In this document: positions 27,340 through 36,250 of the stretch, piece by piece
Numbering within the stretch: the first letter of the stretch is position 1
How the letters are laid out: each line of letters begins with the position of its first letter
Assembly: GCA_963765875.1 (NCBI GenBank)
Contig: CAVXYK010000017.1
Span: 383,711-447,710 of the forward strand
Origin: JAWKOK01 sp963765875
Lineage (GTDB): Bacteria > Chloroflexota > Anaerolineae > Caldilineales > Caldilineaceae
Direction of reading: 5' to 3'
Length of the DNA stretch: 64,000 bases
Notes under the pieces: model-generated
What the model was told of the DNA's origin: nothing
What the model saw: only the letters and a program-made list of their open reading frames with translations
The model's database searches: none
Position numbers and translations under genes: made by a program

Positions 27340-29070
27340 ATGCATTTTGATGCCCTAACGCTGGTCTGCATCACCCAAGAACTGCAAGAGACAGTCGCCG
27401 GCGGGCGCGTGCAACAGGTCATGCTGGTTGACGACTTCAGCATAGGGCTGGAAATCTACGCGAACCGACAACGACACTATCTGCAGATCTCAGCTCAGCC
27501 GACCGAGAGTCGTATCTTCCTGAGCAGCCGCAAGCTGCGCAGAGGCGCGGACCAACAGTCACCGCTGCTGTTGCTGCTACGTAAGTATGTGCGCGGCAGC
27601 AGGGTCGCTTCTGTCAGGCAACCCGATCCGCTGGAGCGCGTGCTACGCATCGAATTGGATCATCCTGAACAAGGCCTGACCACCCTACTGGCTGAGCCGA
27701 TGGGTCGCAGCGCCAACCTAATTCTGCTGGGCCCGGAAGATCGAGTCCTGGAGAGCGTGCGGCGTGTCCATGCCCACGAAGGACGCACTGTCCTACCCAA
27801 TCAGCCCTACACAGCACCGCCTCGTCAACAGAAGCTGCCGCCATTCGATGATGGCAGCCCAGATTACTATGCGCAGTTCTCTCAAATCACTCAATCTGAT
27901 GATCTGCTTTGGAAGGCGCTCGTGCGCGAGGTCGCAGGCGTCAGCCCAAGCCAGGCACGGGAAGTCGCCTGGCGGGCCACAGGTCGTGCCCAGGCCAAGG
28001 CATCTGAAGCCAACCTGCTGGCCGTTATGCAGTCGCTCCAAGAACTGTGGGCGTCCTTGACGTCAGGCCAATGGGAGCCGGGCGTCTGGGTTGAGGATGG
28101 GCGTGTAGTCGGGTTCTCGGCCTACCCGGCCCACTTCCGGGGCCGTTTTGAGCCGACGCAGAGCATGAGCAACGCTGTCGAGCAATACTTCGATGCCAAG
28201 CAGGCGGGCGATGCAGACGCCTACGCCGCCCAGCGCAAGGAGATTGCGGTGCTGTTGCGCCGAGCCGTCAAGCGAGTGGATCGGCGCATCGATGCATTAG
28301 CCACCGATGTACCCGAACCGGGCGAGGTCGATCGAATTCGCAGTCAGGCCGAATGGTTGCTGGCCATGAGCAGCCAAATCGAGCCGGGACAGCAGATGCT
28401 GGAAGTCGATCTAGGCGATGAAGTGATGCAGATTCCGTTGGATGCCGAACGCACGCCGGTCGAACAGGCTGAGCGCTATTTTCAGCGTGCGCGCAAGTTG
28501 GAGCGCGCCACCAAGTTTGCCCCCAAACGACGCGCCAAGCTGAGGAGCGATCGGGAGTACCTGGACCAACTCGAGATCGATTTGTCCATGGCGGAAAGCC
28601 AGCCCGAGATCGTGGGCGTACGCGAGGAATTACGCGCCATGAAGCTACTCTCGGCCCAGCAACAGCGGGGCAAGAAACAGCGATCAGCGCCTGCAGGCCG
28701 GCCGCTTCGGTTTGACAGCCGGCAAGGTTTCGAAATCCTCGTCGGCAAGAATGCGCGACAGAATGAGAAGATCACCTTCGGTACGGCCCACGGCGATGAC
28801 TTCTGGCTTCATATCCGGGGAATGCCCGGCGCGCATGTTGTGGTGCGCCGTCGCGGCAACGACGTCGACGAGGCGACGCTGGAGGAGGCGGCCCAACTGG
28901 CCGCCTACTATTCCAAAGCGCGCGGGGAGCGCAGCGCCGAGGTCATGGTCACGCGCCGACGATCGGTCAACCGCATTGCCGGGGGACGACCGGGCCAAGT
29001 GTCAGTCCGAAACGAAAAGACAATTATCGTGCCTGCAGTTCTGCCGGAGACCGTGAGCAAAGTCGAGTGA
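27340..29070 (+). CDS. rqcH: Rqc2/RqcH homolog (NFACT protein)
   Basis: The 576-residue protein is the bacterial Rqc2/NEMF homolog that binds obstructed 50S subunits and adds alanine tails to stalled chains. The NFACT-N domain starts FDALTLVCITQELQETVAGG and contains LLLRKYVRGSRV. A coiled-coil/HhH middle (about 330-450) includes AERYFQRARKLERATKFAP. The NFACT-R domain is clear near the end: FEILVGKNARQNEKITF, DDFWLHIRGMPGAHVVVR and RRSVNRIAGGRPGQV. At the position of the D-R pair that B. subtilis RqcH uses for tRNA recruitment (D97/R98) this protein has E99-R100. The frame is unbroken. The gene ends at the hairpin 29103-29144. Confidence 0.93.
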   Translation: MHFDALTLVCITQELQETVAGGRVQQVMLVDDFSIGLEIYANRQRHYLQISAQPTESRIFLSSRKLRRGADQQSPLLLLLRKYVRGSRVASVRQPDPLERVLRIELDHPEQGLTTLLAEPMGRSANLILLGPEDRVLESVRRVHAHEGRTVLPNQPYTAPPRQQKLPPFDDGSPDYYAQFSQITQSDDLLWKALVREVAGVSPSQAREVAWRATGRAQAKASEANLLAVMQSLQELWASLTSGQWEPGVWVEDGRVVGFSAYPAHFRGRFEPTQSMSNAVEQYFDAKQAGDADAYAAQRKEIAVLLRRAVKRVDRRIDALATDVPEPGEVDRIRSQAEWLLAMSSQIEPGQQMLEVDLGDEVMQIPLDAERTPVEQAERYFQRARKLERATKFAPKRRAKLRSDREYLDQLEIDLSMAESQPEIVGVREELRAMKLLSAQQQRGKKQRSAPAGRPLRFDSRQGFEILVGKNARQNEKITFGTAHGDDFWLHIRGMPGAHVVVRRRGNDVDEATLEEAAQLAAYYSKARGERSAEVMVTRRRSVNRIAGGRPGQVSVRNEKTIIVPAVLPETVSKVE

Positions 29071-29102
29071 AGTTGGGGCAACAAGGTTCGTCCTTTTGAG
29101 CC

Positions 29103-29144
29103 ACAAAGGGAGACGAATGATTGATTTCATTCGTCTCCCTTTGT
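29103..29144. terminator. Bidirectional hairpin terminator
   Basis: ACAAAGGGAGACGAATGA (29103-29120) and its exact complement (29127-29144) with a six-base loop. It separates convergent rqcH and the hypothetical gene at 29183. Confidence 0.8.
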
Positions 29145-29182
29145 AGCTCTTTGTGGATCGATGTTCCCAGTTAGCGTCCGGC

Positions 29183-29632
29183 CTAGAAATCGATCTCGAT
29201 GTTGCCACGGCGTTCCCGGCGGGTCCGACTATCGACCTCTTCTGTTTTGCGAGATTCGGCACGCGACAGGATATCGTTGAGAACTGCCCGCACAGCCAGA
29301 ATCCCTTCTCGCCGTGCAGCATACGCATGTATCCAGAACTCCTCGGAGAGGCCCAGATCATTGTGGCGAAGCTCGCCGATCAGACCGGTTGCACCATCCA
29401 GCAGCCAACCGACCGGACTGAACGCGCTCTCACGTTCGCTTGCTGGTTGCCGTGTTGGCGAATCCCCAAAATCAGGCATATACGGTGTTTCTGCCGCCCG
29501 CTTCCGAGCGCTCTTGACGCCGCTCGCCTGGTTGACACCGTCATTGACGTCAATCTCAAACAATTGTGTATCCTCGGCGACATCCGAACCAGTCTTAGGT
29601 GAATCTACCTTGGGTGAATCCGTCTCAGCCAT
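29183..29632 (-). CDS. Hypothetical protein
   Basis: The 149-residue product has a low-complexity acidic N-half (MAETDSPKVDSPKTGSD and on), and a more ordered second half (FSPVGWLLDGATGLIGELRHNDLGLSEEFW, then AYAARREGILAVRAVLNDIL) predicted to be helical, ending in a basic patch and NIEIDF. No membrane segment and no known domain is recognised. The ATG at 29632 is chosen over one 45 bases upstream because the sequence becomes typical there. Coding is supported by the unbroken frame and the terminator positioned after its stop. Confidence 0.55.
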   Translation of the reverse strand: MAETDSPKVDSPKTGSDVAEDTQLFEIDVNDGVNQASGVKSARKRAAETPYMPDFGDSPTRQPASERESAFSPVGWLLDGATGLIGELRHNDLGLSEEFWIHAYAARREGILAVRAVLNDILSRAESRKTEEVDSRTRRERRGNIEIDF

Positions 29633-29677
29633 GAGGGTCTCGACTCTCTTCCGTTTGAACGATTGGATCCGCTGCAA

Positions 29678-30013
29678 AAGGCCTTTTTCGCCACAGATTT
29701 ACACAGATAAAAAAAGATAAAACACAGATGGTACCGGGATTACTCTGGACACCTGGTAGACATCTGGGAAAATCAGCTCCTTATCTTTGGCAAATTCCCG
29801 TTATTGCAGTAGATTCCCGATTGGATTCGCTGCGTAATCTATGCCCTATTCCTGGAAATCTGTGAGTCCACTGGAAAAGTCTTTTTTTGACACGAATGGT
29901 CACGAATTTACACGAATTGTGTCGTCGCCCCAGAGAGAAGATTGGTGGGGATTCGTGTCAAGATCCCTTTTCGCAGTGGACTCATCTGTGGCAGGGATGT
30001 CTTCGCTGAACCA
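29678..30013. repeat. Intergenic block of 10-bp phased repeats
   Basis: No gene. Two repeat types occur. CACAGATTTA-CACAGATAAA starts at 29692, with further AGAT units in phase. CACGAATGGT, CACGAATTTA and CACGAATTGT lie at 29891-29920 with an exact 10-base period. An inverted unit (ATTCGTGTCA, 29951-29960) follows. Related blocks occur at 16158, 40711-40920 and 55717. Confidence 0.8.
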
Positions 30014-31174
30014 TCAATGTGACACGATGACGCGCATCACCTGGTAATCCTTACTGCCGAACCGGTATTTGTATGCCTCATCGCCCTGCATGAAGTCGAA
30101 TCGAGTGCCGCCGGCGGCGATTGTGTACTGAATGCAGTAGGTCAGCAATACCCAGCCCGGACTCAAGTGAGAATAAGCGTCCGGGTCATAGCCGGAGTTG
30201 TAGAGCAGATAACGTTTTTCGTACTCAAAACCGAAGAGCGCAGCCGCCTTTTCGCCGTTGATGGTCAAGAACCACATACGGAGGTAGCCCGCATCGTACA
30301 TAGTGCGGGCGGCCGCCATGAAGAAGCGATGCATCTCCGGCGTCATGAACTCAGACTTGTCTTCACGGCTGGCGCGTTGCAGAGCGATGAAATCATCGAC
30401 TTCCGCCTCCAGACAATGTTCTGGGCCAACCATGAAAAAGCCAATATCCGCTTCACGTTCAGCGCGACGTTGCTTGCGTCGAATCTCGTGGCGCTGTTTC
30501 TTATCGACTTGTTCGGAGAGGTATGTATCATAGTGGGCAGGAAGATCAAACTGAGGGGCGACATCCTCACGGAACACCTCAATCTTCGTTGCCCGGCGCT
30601 CGGCCTGTTGTGCAAATTCGCGGTAGGTCAGGCTATCCTCAGGCAGGTTGCACAGATCCAAAAAGTCCCACTTTGGAGCGGCATCGCTATAGAGCCACTT
30701 CAGCAGCGAAGATGAAACCGCAACCTCCCATCCCGCAGCGATAATAAGGTCCAGATAGTCGCTGACCTCAATACAACCGACCAGGCTGAAACGCCGTTTC
30801 CCTACGGTTTCACCCGGTTCATCTTCAAACAGGTAGAGAGGCGCGATGCCGACCAATTCGCCCGACTGAGGTCGCCGGAAGGCAACAAGCCAGAGTTCAC
30901 CATGGCCGAGATGACGCCACCAGGTCGTCTGCCATTCGTAGGTGAGAAAGATGGTGTTGCTGCGTGATGAACGGACCAGGCCATTCCATTCGCCGGCTAG
31001 CTGCTCGAAGCCGAAAGGCGTCTCATCGATATCGCTGGTGTCCGGTCCGTAGACAATACAGTCCAGTTCCTCAAACGCCTCCTCTGTACAAGATCCGCCA
31101 TCGGCAACTCGCCCAGCGGATTTCGGCACAGCATCATGCGGTTTTTCCCTACAATCACACGGTGTCTGCATCAT
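30014..31174 (-). CDS. GNAT-fold acetyltransferase of the BioF2/FemAB-like group
   Basis: The 386-residue protein resembles the family often annotated as GNAT or cellulose-biosynthesis (CelD) acyltransferases. Visible blocks are LTYEWQTTWWRHLG, LVAFRRPQSGELVGIAPLYLF, a basic segment (DKKQRHEIRRKQRRAERE), and a second GNAT-like half with YLRMWFLTINGEKAAALFGFEY and YKYRFGSKDYQVM. Proteins of this type transfer acyl or aminoacyl groups in envelope or polysaccharide synthesis. The actual substrate is unknown. The start at 31174 is set by AAGGAG six bases upstream on the minus strand. Confidence 0.75.
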   Translation of the reverse strand: MMQTPCDCREKPHDAVPKSAGRVADGGSCTEEAFEELDCIVYGPDTSDIDETPFGFEQLAGEWNGLVRSSRSNTIFLTYEWQTTWWRHLGHGELWLVAFRRPQSGELVGIAPLYLFEDEPGETVGKRRFSLVGCIEVSDYLDLIIAAGWEVAVSSSLLKWLYSDAAPKWDFLDLCNLPEDSLTYREFAQQAERRATKIEVFREDVAPQFDLPAHYDTYLSEQVDKKQRHEIRRKQRRAEREADIGFFMVGPEHCLEAEVDDFIALQRASREDKSEFMTPEMHRFFMAAARTMYDAGYLRMWFLTINGEKAAALFGFEYEKRYLLYNSGYDPDAYSHLSPGWVLLTYCIQYTIAAGGTRFDFMQGDEAYKYRFGSKDYQVMRVIVSH

Positions 31175-31363
31175 CGGACTCCTTATTAGGATCACCCAAA
31201 ATTGGCATCACCCAAAAATTGGGTGAGTAGAATGCACACGCAAATGACGCTGCCGGAACAGCGCCTGCGAGAGTATAGCGTAGGAAAAGGCCAAGAACAA
31301 GTGGGGTCCGCTCCACGAAATCAGCGTGGTCTAGACGAAAGGGCTCGCGTCGGAAAGAGCAGA

Positions 31364-34300
31364 TTAGCCGGGATCATTCGGTCGAAGTGCATAGAGAATG
31401 CCCCAGACCAGCAGTGCAATGACGACCAGGACACCGGTCAAAACCGCAATCATGCCAAGCCGATTCGTCCAGTCCGCGGCGCCTGCTTGCCCGTCTTGCG
31501 CGGTTGCGGTGGCAGTTCCAGCGCTCTTCTGAGATTCAGATGCGTCACTTGTACTCTTGGCCGATGCCGTCAATTTTGCATTGGCTGTGGCATCAGCGGA
31601 TGCAGTGCCGGCTGACGCTGCAGTCGTGCTCTCTTCTTGCGCCACACTCGTTGCCGTTGCATTGGCGTCCTCGGTTGCAGCGTCTCCAGTGAATCCACAG
31701 GCCCTGATAGACACATTATCAATGTACATGGCGCTACGTCCGGCTACGCCATCATTGTTGACGGCAAATCGCAGCCGGATTCGCTGACCGGGAAGGTCAG
31801 AAAGGTCCGACTGTTGTTGAAGCCATCGTGCATCGCTGCGTTGCACACTCAACACACGATCCTCGAACTGTTCGGTGAAGAAGTTGTGAATATCCACGTA
31901 CTGGAGATCGCCCGGCCCTGGATCCGGATCGCCAATCGGATAGTAGCGGAATTCCAATACGATTCGCTCATAGTCCTCCGGCAGATCGATCAGTTGCTCG
32001 GCAATGCTGATGTCGGCGACATTTGGACCATCCAAGCGGCCGACACGGATCGCCTGTTCACTATCCTCGAAAGTGACCTCATCGGTGTAGCCCGCGCTCG
32101 TCAACGGGAAGGTCCATCCATCACTCTCCGCTTCAAAATCACCGTTGGCAACCAGCTCGACACAGCCTTTGACCGAAGAGGGCACTGGCGGGCGCGGCGT
32201 GCCAAGCCGGCCGGTTACCAATTCGGTTCCTGATGGCACTGTTCCGGTTGGCGCAAGAGTCTCCTCGGCCATCGAAGCCGATGTATCTGTCACTTCCGAT
32301 GTCACAGTCGTGCTCACGGTCACCGTCAAAGTCGGTGTCCCTGTCGGCGTCAAAGTTGGCGTCCATGTCGGTGTTATCACTTCGGTAACTGTGAAAGTAC
32401 TAGTAGCTGTCGGCGTTGCCGTGCCTGTGGCCGTGGGGGTGGGTGTAAGCGTGGGAGACAGAGCCGGCGGCATCGCGGTCGGCGTACTCATCCATTCACC
32501 CGGCGTCACGTTCGGAGGATAGCATACGGCCAGCTTCACATCGTCAAGATACATCCAGGTACGTTTGCCGTTGCCGTCGTTATAGACGTTGAAGTAGACG
32601 TAGAAGTTCTTGCCGATGAATTCGGTTAGTTCAACTCGTTCTTCTTTCCAACTGGTCTGATTAAGCCGTTGACGATATTTGATTGCCATCGGCATCTGGT
32701 TTGGGGCCAACACGATCATATCCTGTCGGTCGCTCTGGCCGCTGGGTGCGCTGGAGGGGGGTTCCTGGGTCAACGAAAGATGATCCCAGGTGAGATAGGC
32801 CACTGTAGCATCGGGGGGGATCTTGACCAGCTGACGCACCGACGAAAATGAGACGACATTGGTTGTGCCGGGGCCGGGCGGGTTGCCCAACAGCACAGAT
32901 CGCAAACCTTCACTTCGTTGATCGCTGGCAAAACGGGGCGCAACCGGGTCGTCGCCAAACTTCCATCCTTTGTGGTTCTGCTCAAAGCCGCCGTTGATGA
33001 TGGCATCCACACAGTTGGCCGGCAATGTGCTCGGTGTGCGCGTGCCGGTTGGTGTAAAGGTCGGCGTGATGGTAGTTGGGATCGGCGTGATCGGCGTGAT
33101 CGGTGCGCCGGTTCCTAGCCGATTGGGTTGTCCAGGCGTATTGACTGCTTCATCCGTGGGCGCGCCGGGCAAACACCCGACACAGCTAAGGCCTTCGCCC
33201 GCAAAATAGTTGCGGGTCCAGTTACTGAGTTGGTAGGTATTCTGCTGATTATCCGGAATCCGGGAAGCGCCGCCGGGCATGCCCGGCTTGCCGTCAAAAT
33301 AGGGCGTCAATACGACGCTGCCGGCGTAAGTCTTGTCGCCGGGTCGCCCCAAGGAAACAGCTACATAGTCAACACGTTGTGACCAGAGCCGAACATTGAT
33401 GTTGCCGTCGTCGTTTGTGTCTATGTCGTCACCGACGTTGCCGAAAAAGTCGCGCACCAACAGCAGTGTGTTTGTGCCATTGTCAAATTGATCAAACAAG
33501 AAGCCAGTGGTCCAATATCCATTGCTCGGAATTGCGCCGTCGTAGATCGGAAAAACATTGGTGATGCGTCCGACATCAGTCCCTTCGTTGCCATTGATCA
33601 CCAATACTGAATAGGCGTCGTAGGTATTTCGATCCAGGAACTTGACCTCGATAAACTCATAATCATTGGAGCCAACATGATTCAGCACAAACTCATTGAT
33701 CACAGGAGTCACACAGTCTAGTTCAGTATGCTTGCCGAGATCAGTGACGATATTGTTGGGGAATTGGCTCCACTCTCTCGAGGGATAGAAGGGAGCGCTG
33801 TCATTGGCGCGTCCCACACAGACATTGGGCTTTCGCCGTAAATCCGACTCTTTTGTCGTGACACCGTTGTCGCTCCAGGCGCCTCCCGGCGGCACATAAT
33901 TGAATTGACCAATGGAGTCAACAGTGTTGGAATCTTTTCTCAGGATGATGGCATCATTCCCGTCGAAAAAGAGCTCATCCCATTCGTAAAAGCTGTCTAG
34001 TGCCGGGGATGAATCCTTCCCAACCACGACAATGGCAGTGCCGGTACCAATACTTGGAGCAACCTCGGAAAGCTTCAATTTGCCGCTTACTTCACGGTTA
34101 CCTGTGTTACTGGAGTAGACTTCAAGATCATAGTTATCCAGGCTGATAGGGCTGCCGGTACCGTTATAGATTTCGATGGCACGATCATTGCCCTCGCCGT
34201 CGAGATACTCGGAGATGATCAGATCTTCTGTAGGTGAACCGGACTGAGAAAGAGGAGCGGCTACGACCGACTGCCCACCGGAAGCAAGCGCAATCGTCAT

Positions 34301-34384
34301 GACACCCGCAAACAGCAATGCAAGCATACTGGGCCATGATCGTTGAGGTCGTGCATTCTTAGTATGCAGGGTGGGCTGCGTCAA
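31364..34384 (-). CDS. Large surface-anchored protein with lamin-tail-like and jelly-roll domains
   Basis: A 1006-residue exported protein. The start is a TTG at 34384, with AGGAGAAGG just upstream. A signal peptide (WPSMLALLFAGVMTIALASGG) is followed by a lamin-tail-domain-like module (DLIISEYLDGEGNDRAIEIYNG) and a second similar one (INEFVLNHVGSNDYEFIEV). A TP-rich linker leads to a carbohydrate-binding-like sandwich (IINGGFEQNHKGWKFG). A longer TPT/TVT linker and a second sandwich (LVANGDFEAESDGWTFP) follow. An Ala-Ser-Thr stalk and a single C-terminal membrane helix (LGMIAVLTGVLVVIALLVWGI) end the protein. This is a cell-surface stalk design; its ligand is unknown. Confidence 0.8.
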   Translation of the reverse strand: MTQPTLHTKNARPQRSWPSMLALLFAGVMTIALASGGQSVVAAPLSQSGSPTEDLIISEYLDGEGNDRAIEIYNGTGSPISLDNYDLEVYSSNTGNREVSGKLKLSEVAPSIGTGTAIVVVGKDSSPALDSFYEWDELFFDGNDAIILRKDSNTVDSIGQFNYVPPGGAWSDNGVTTKESDLRRKPNVCVGRANDSAPFYPSREWSQFPNNIVTDLGKHTELDCVTPVINEFVLNHVGSNDYEFIEVKFLDRNTYDAYSVLVINGNEGTDVGRITNVFPIYDGAIPSNGYWTTGFLFDQFDNGTNTLLLVRDFFGNVGDDIDTNDDGNINVRLWSQRVDYVAVSLGRPGDKTYAGSVVLTPYFDGKPGMPGGASRIPDNQQNTYQLSNWTRNYFAGEGLSCVGCLPGAPTDEAVNTPGQPNRLGTGAPITPITPIPTTITPTFTPTGTRTPSTLPANCVDAIINGGFEQNHKGWKFGDDPVAPRFASDQRSEGLRSVLLGNPPGPGTTNVVSFSSVRQLVKIPPDATVAYLTWDHLSLTQEPPSSAPSGQSDRQDMIVLAPNQMPMAIKYRQRLNQTSWKEERVELTEFIGKNFYVYFNVYNDGNGKRTWMYLDDVKLAVCYPPNVTPGEWMSTPTAMPPALSPTLTPTPTATGTATPTATSTFTVTEVITPTWTPTLTPTGTPTLTVTVSTTVTSEVTDTSASMAEETLAPTGTVPSGTELVTGRLGTPRPPVPSSVKGCVELVANGDFEAESDGWTFPLTSAGYTDEVTFEDSEQAIRVGRLDGPNVADISIAEQLIDLPEDYERIVLEFRYYPIGDPDPGPGDLQYVDIHNFFTEQFEDRVLSVQRSDARWLQQQSDLSDLPGQRIRLRFAVNNDGVAGRSAMYIDNVSIRACGFTGDAATEDANATATSVAQEESTTAASAGTASADATANAKLTASAKSTSDASESQKSAGTATATAQDGQAGAADWTNRLGMIAVLTGVLVVIALLVWGILYALRPNDPG

Positions 34385-34624
34385 TGTGACCTTCTCCTGA
34401 TTGTTCGTGGACACGGTAGGATACGTGGGCACGGAAGGGTGGTTGAACAGGATGATTTTACCACAGGCGTATTCCCCCCGCAATGAGAAATGTGTGCAAG
34501 AAGGGCGTTCCATTGAAGAGGAAAACCAGCAGCGATAGCTCAATTCTCTTGCCCCATTTGTAGATGACGCCATCTCCTTGCGTGACAATTTTCGGTCCAA
34601 TTCCGCTGCGAATCAGCGCCAATG

Positions 34625-34633
34625 TGGTATAAT
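34625..34633 (+). promoter_or_regulatory. Extended -10 promoter upstream of nurA
   Basis: TGGTATAAT is a perfect extended -10 on the plus strand in the 375-base gap between the divergent surface-protein and nurA genes. It would give a leader of about 120 bases. Confidence 0.5.
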
Positions 34634-34759
34634 CCTTCCCTACGCGCATCACTGTTTGACATCACTTTCGGGCGTATTATCGCCATCAATGCGATTGGTT
34701 TGTTGGTCTACGGCCAACAGACCGAAATGGTATTCAGTACAGATGAGGTATGACTAGGC

Positions 34760-36067
34760 GTGCTCGATCAACCAAGTGTCAACAGAGCATTTGAGGAAAA
34801 GCGCGAACACTTCCGTGAATTCGCCGTGAGTCAACTGCGCCAGGAACAGACGCTGGACCGTTGGTTGGAAGCACTGAGCGAGTACGATTGCCATAACATG
34901 ACCGTCGAGTTGACAGCAAACGATCCCGCTTGGCCGGGTGCGCTACCGACCGAGGAGTTCGATCAAGCAGAGTCACTCTGTCTGCCCTTTGGCCAACGAT
35001 GGGACGATCACCAGCAAGCAAGGACCTGGGCACGTCAAATTCTGACAAATCGCACCACAATTGCGGTGGATGGCAGCCAGATCGCACCCTCTCCGGAATA
35101 TCGCCCCCTGGTCGGAGCCACCCAAATTGGCTGGTTCGTCAACGAACATTGCGAGCCAGGGCGTTACGTCAAGGATTTGACCTTTGATGTATTGCCTCCC
35201 AATGAGTTGTTCGACGCAAGCGAAGGCAACAATGGAAACGATGATGAGAGCGTCGCCACCCAGATCGTCAACCAGGTACGTTTCGTCAAAGAGTGCCAAC
35301 GGCTATGCTTGCTGATGGCCGAATACGCGAATAGGGCAGATGAAGACGCAAATGACGAGCGTCCAGACAAGCGATGGCCCGTTTCGTTCTTCGACGGCTC
35401 CTTCATCATCAGCTTTGCCGGCAAAATCGATGAGACTCGGGCAGGTCACTACATCGGGGCCATCCGGGAACTGCTCGACAAGTCCCGTGAACTGCACAGC
35501 CCCCTAATCGGCTTTGTTGACAGTTCACGCAGCCGCGATCTAGTCTCCATGCTGAATGCGCTCATCAATGATGCAGTTCCAGAGGTAAACAACACTGGGA
35601 GAAATGATGCTGGGGGAAATAACACTCAGAGAAACAACCCGGAGATGGATGACATGACCATCAGCGACGGGTTGCTCCTGGAAGCAGCGCTGGAGAATTG
35701 GGGAGACCGCACCCCCCTTTTCGTCTGCGCACGGAACGATGGCCTCAGCAGCACCGACAGGGCCGGCTTCTATAGAGAGGTGGTCTTCTGCTACATGCGC
35801 TTAGGCACGAAGCAGCCACTGGCACGTATCGAAATGCCGATCTGGATCTACGAAGCTGGATCGGCTCCAGATGTATTAGACGTTTTACGTGCCGAGTGCG
35901 TGGTTGGGATTGGATACCCCTACACAATTGAGACGGCAGATGCCCTTGCCGTGATCAGTCAACAAGATCGTCGACGATTCTACGGCATGTTTCAGCGATT
36001 TCTGGAAAACGAGGCGTTGCCTTTTCGACAGACTCGCAAAGCCCAAAGTAAGCAAAATCGGCGGTGA
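34760..36067 (+). CDS. nurA: NurA-domain nuclease
   Basis: The 435-residue protein has the NurA 5'-3' nuclease fold. Its metal-binding motifs are visible: TTIAVDGSQIAPS near residue 103, a second acidic site in VSFFDGSFIISFAG, and LIGFVDSSRSRDLVSML. NurA normally works with the HerA translocase in DNA end resection, and in bacteria is often carried without it. No herA is in the window. An Asn-rich spacer (NNTGRNDAGGNNTQRNN, about 278-294) interrupts the domain. The GTG at 34760 is the first in-frame start; no strong ribosome binding site is seen. Confidence 0.85.
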   Translation: MLDQPSVNRAFEEKREHFREFAVSQLRQEQTLDRWLEALSEYDCHNMTVELTANDPAWPGALPTEEFDQAESLCLPFGQRWDDHQQARTWARQILTNRTTIAVDGSQIAPSPEYRPLVGATQIGWFVNEHCEPGRYVKDLTFDVLPPNELFDASEGNNGNDDESVATQIVNQVRFVKECQRLCLLMAEYANRADEDANDERPDKRWPVSFFDGSFIISFAGKIDETRAGHYIGAIRELLDKSRELHSPLIGFVDSSRSRDLVSMLNALINDAVPEVNNTGRNDAGGNNTQRNNPEMDDMTISDGLLLEAALENWGDRTPLFVCARNDGLSSTDRAGFYREVVFCYMRLGTKQPLARIEMPIWIYEAGSAPDVLDVLRAECVVGIGYPYTIETADALAVISQQDRRRFYGMFQRFLENEALPFRQTRKAQSKQNRR

Positions 36068-36250
36068 TCGTCAGATTCCAGGCCACGATTACAGTAGGTG
36101 GGTTTGGCCTGACAGTCGATTCCTGACCCGTTCAGCAATAAACCAAGCGCGACCATCAAGGCTCGATAGGGTTCTATCAGAAGGTACAACTAGACAGATA
36201 TGTCGAATCGACCACCAAGAACCGGGCGTTTCTAGACCAAACATCACGAA

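Noticed and set aside
29680..30000. CRISPR array
   Set aside because: The repeats are only 10 bases apart with no unique spacers of 30 or more bases; no cas genes are present.
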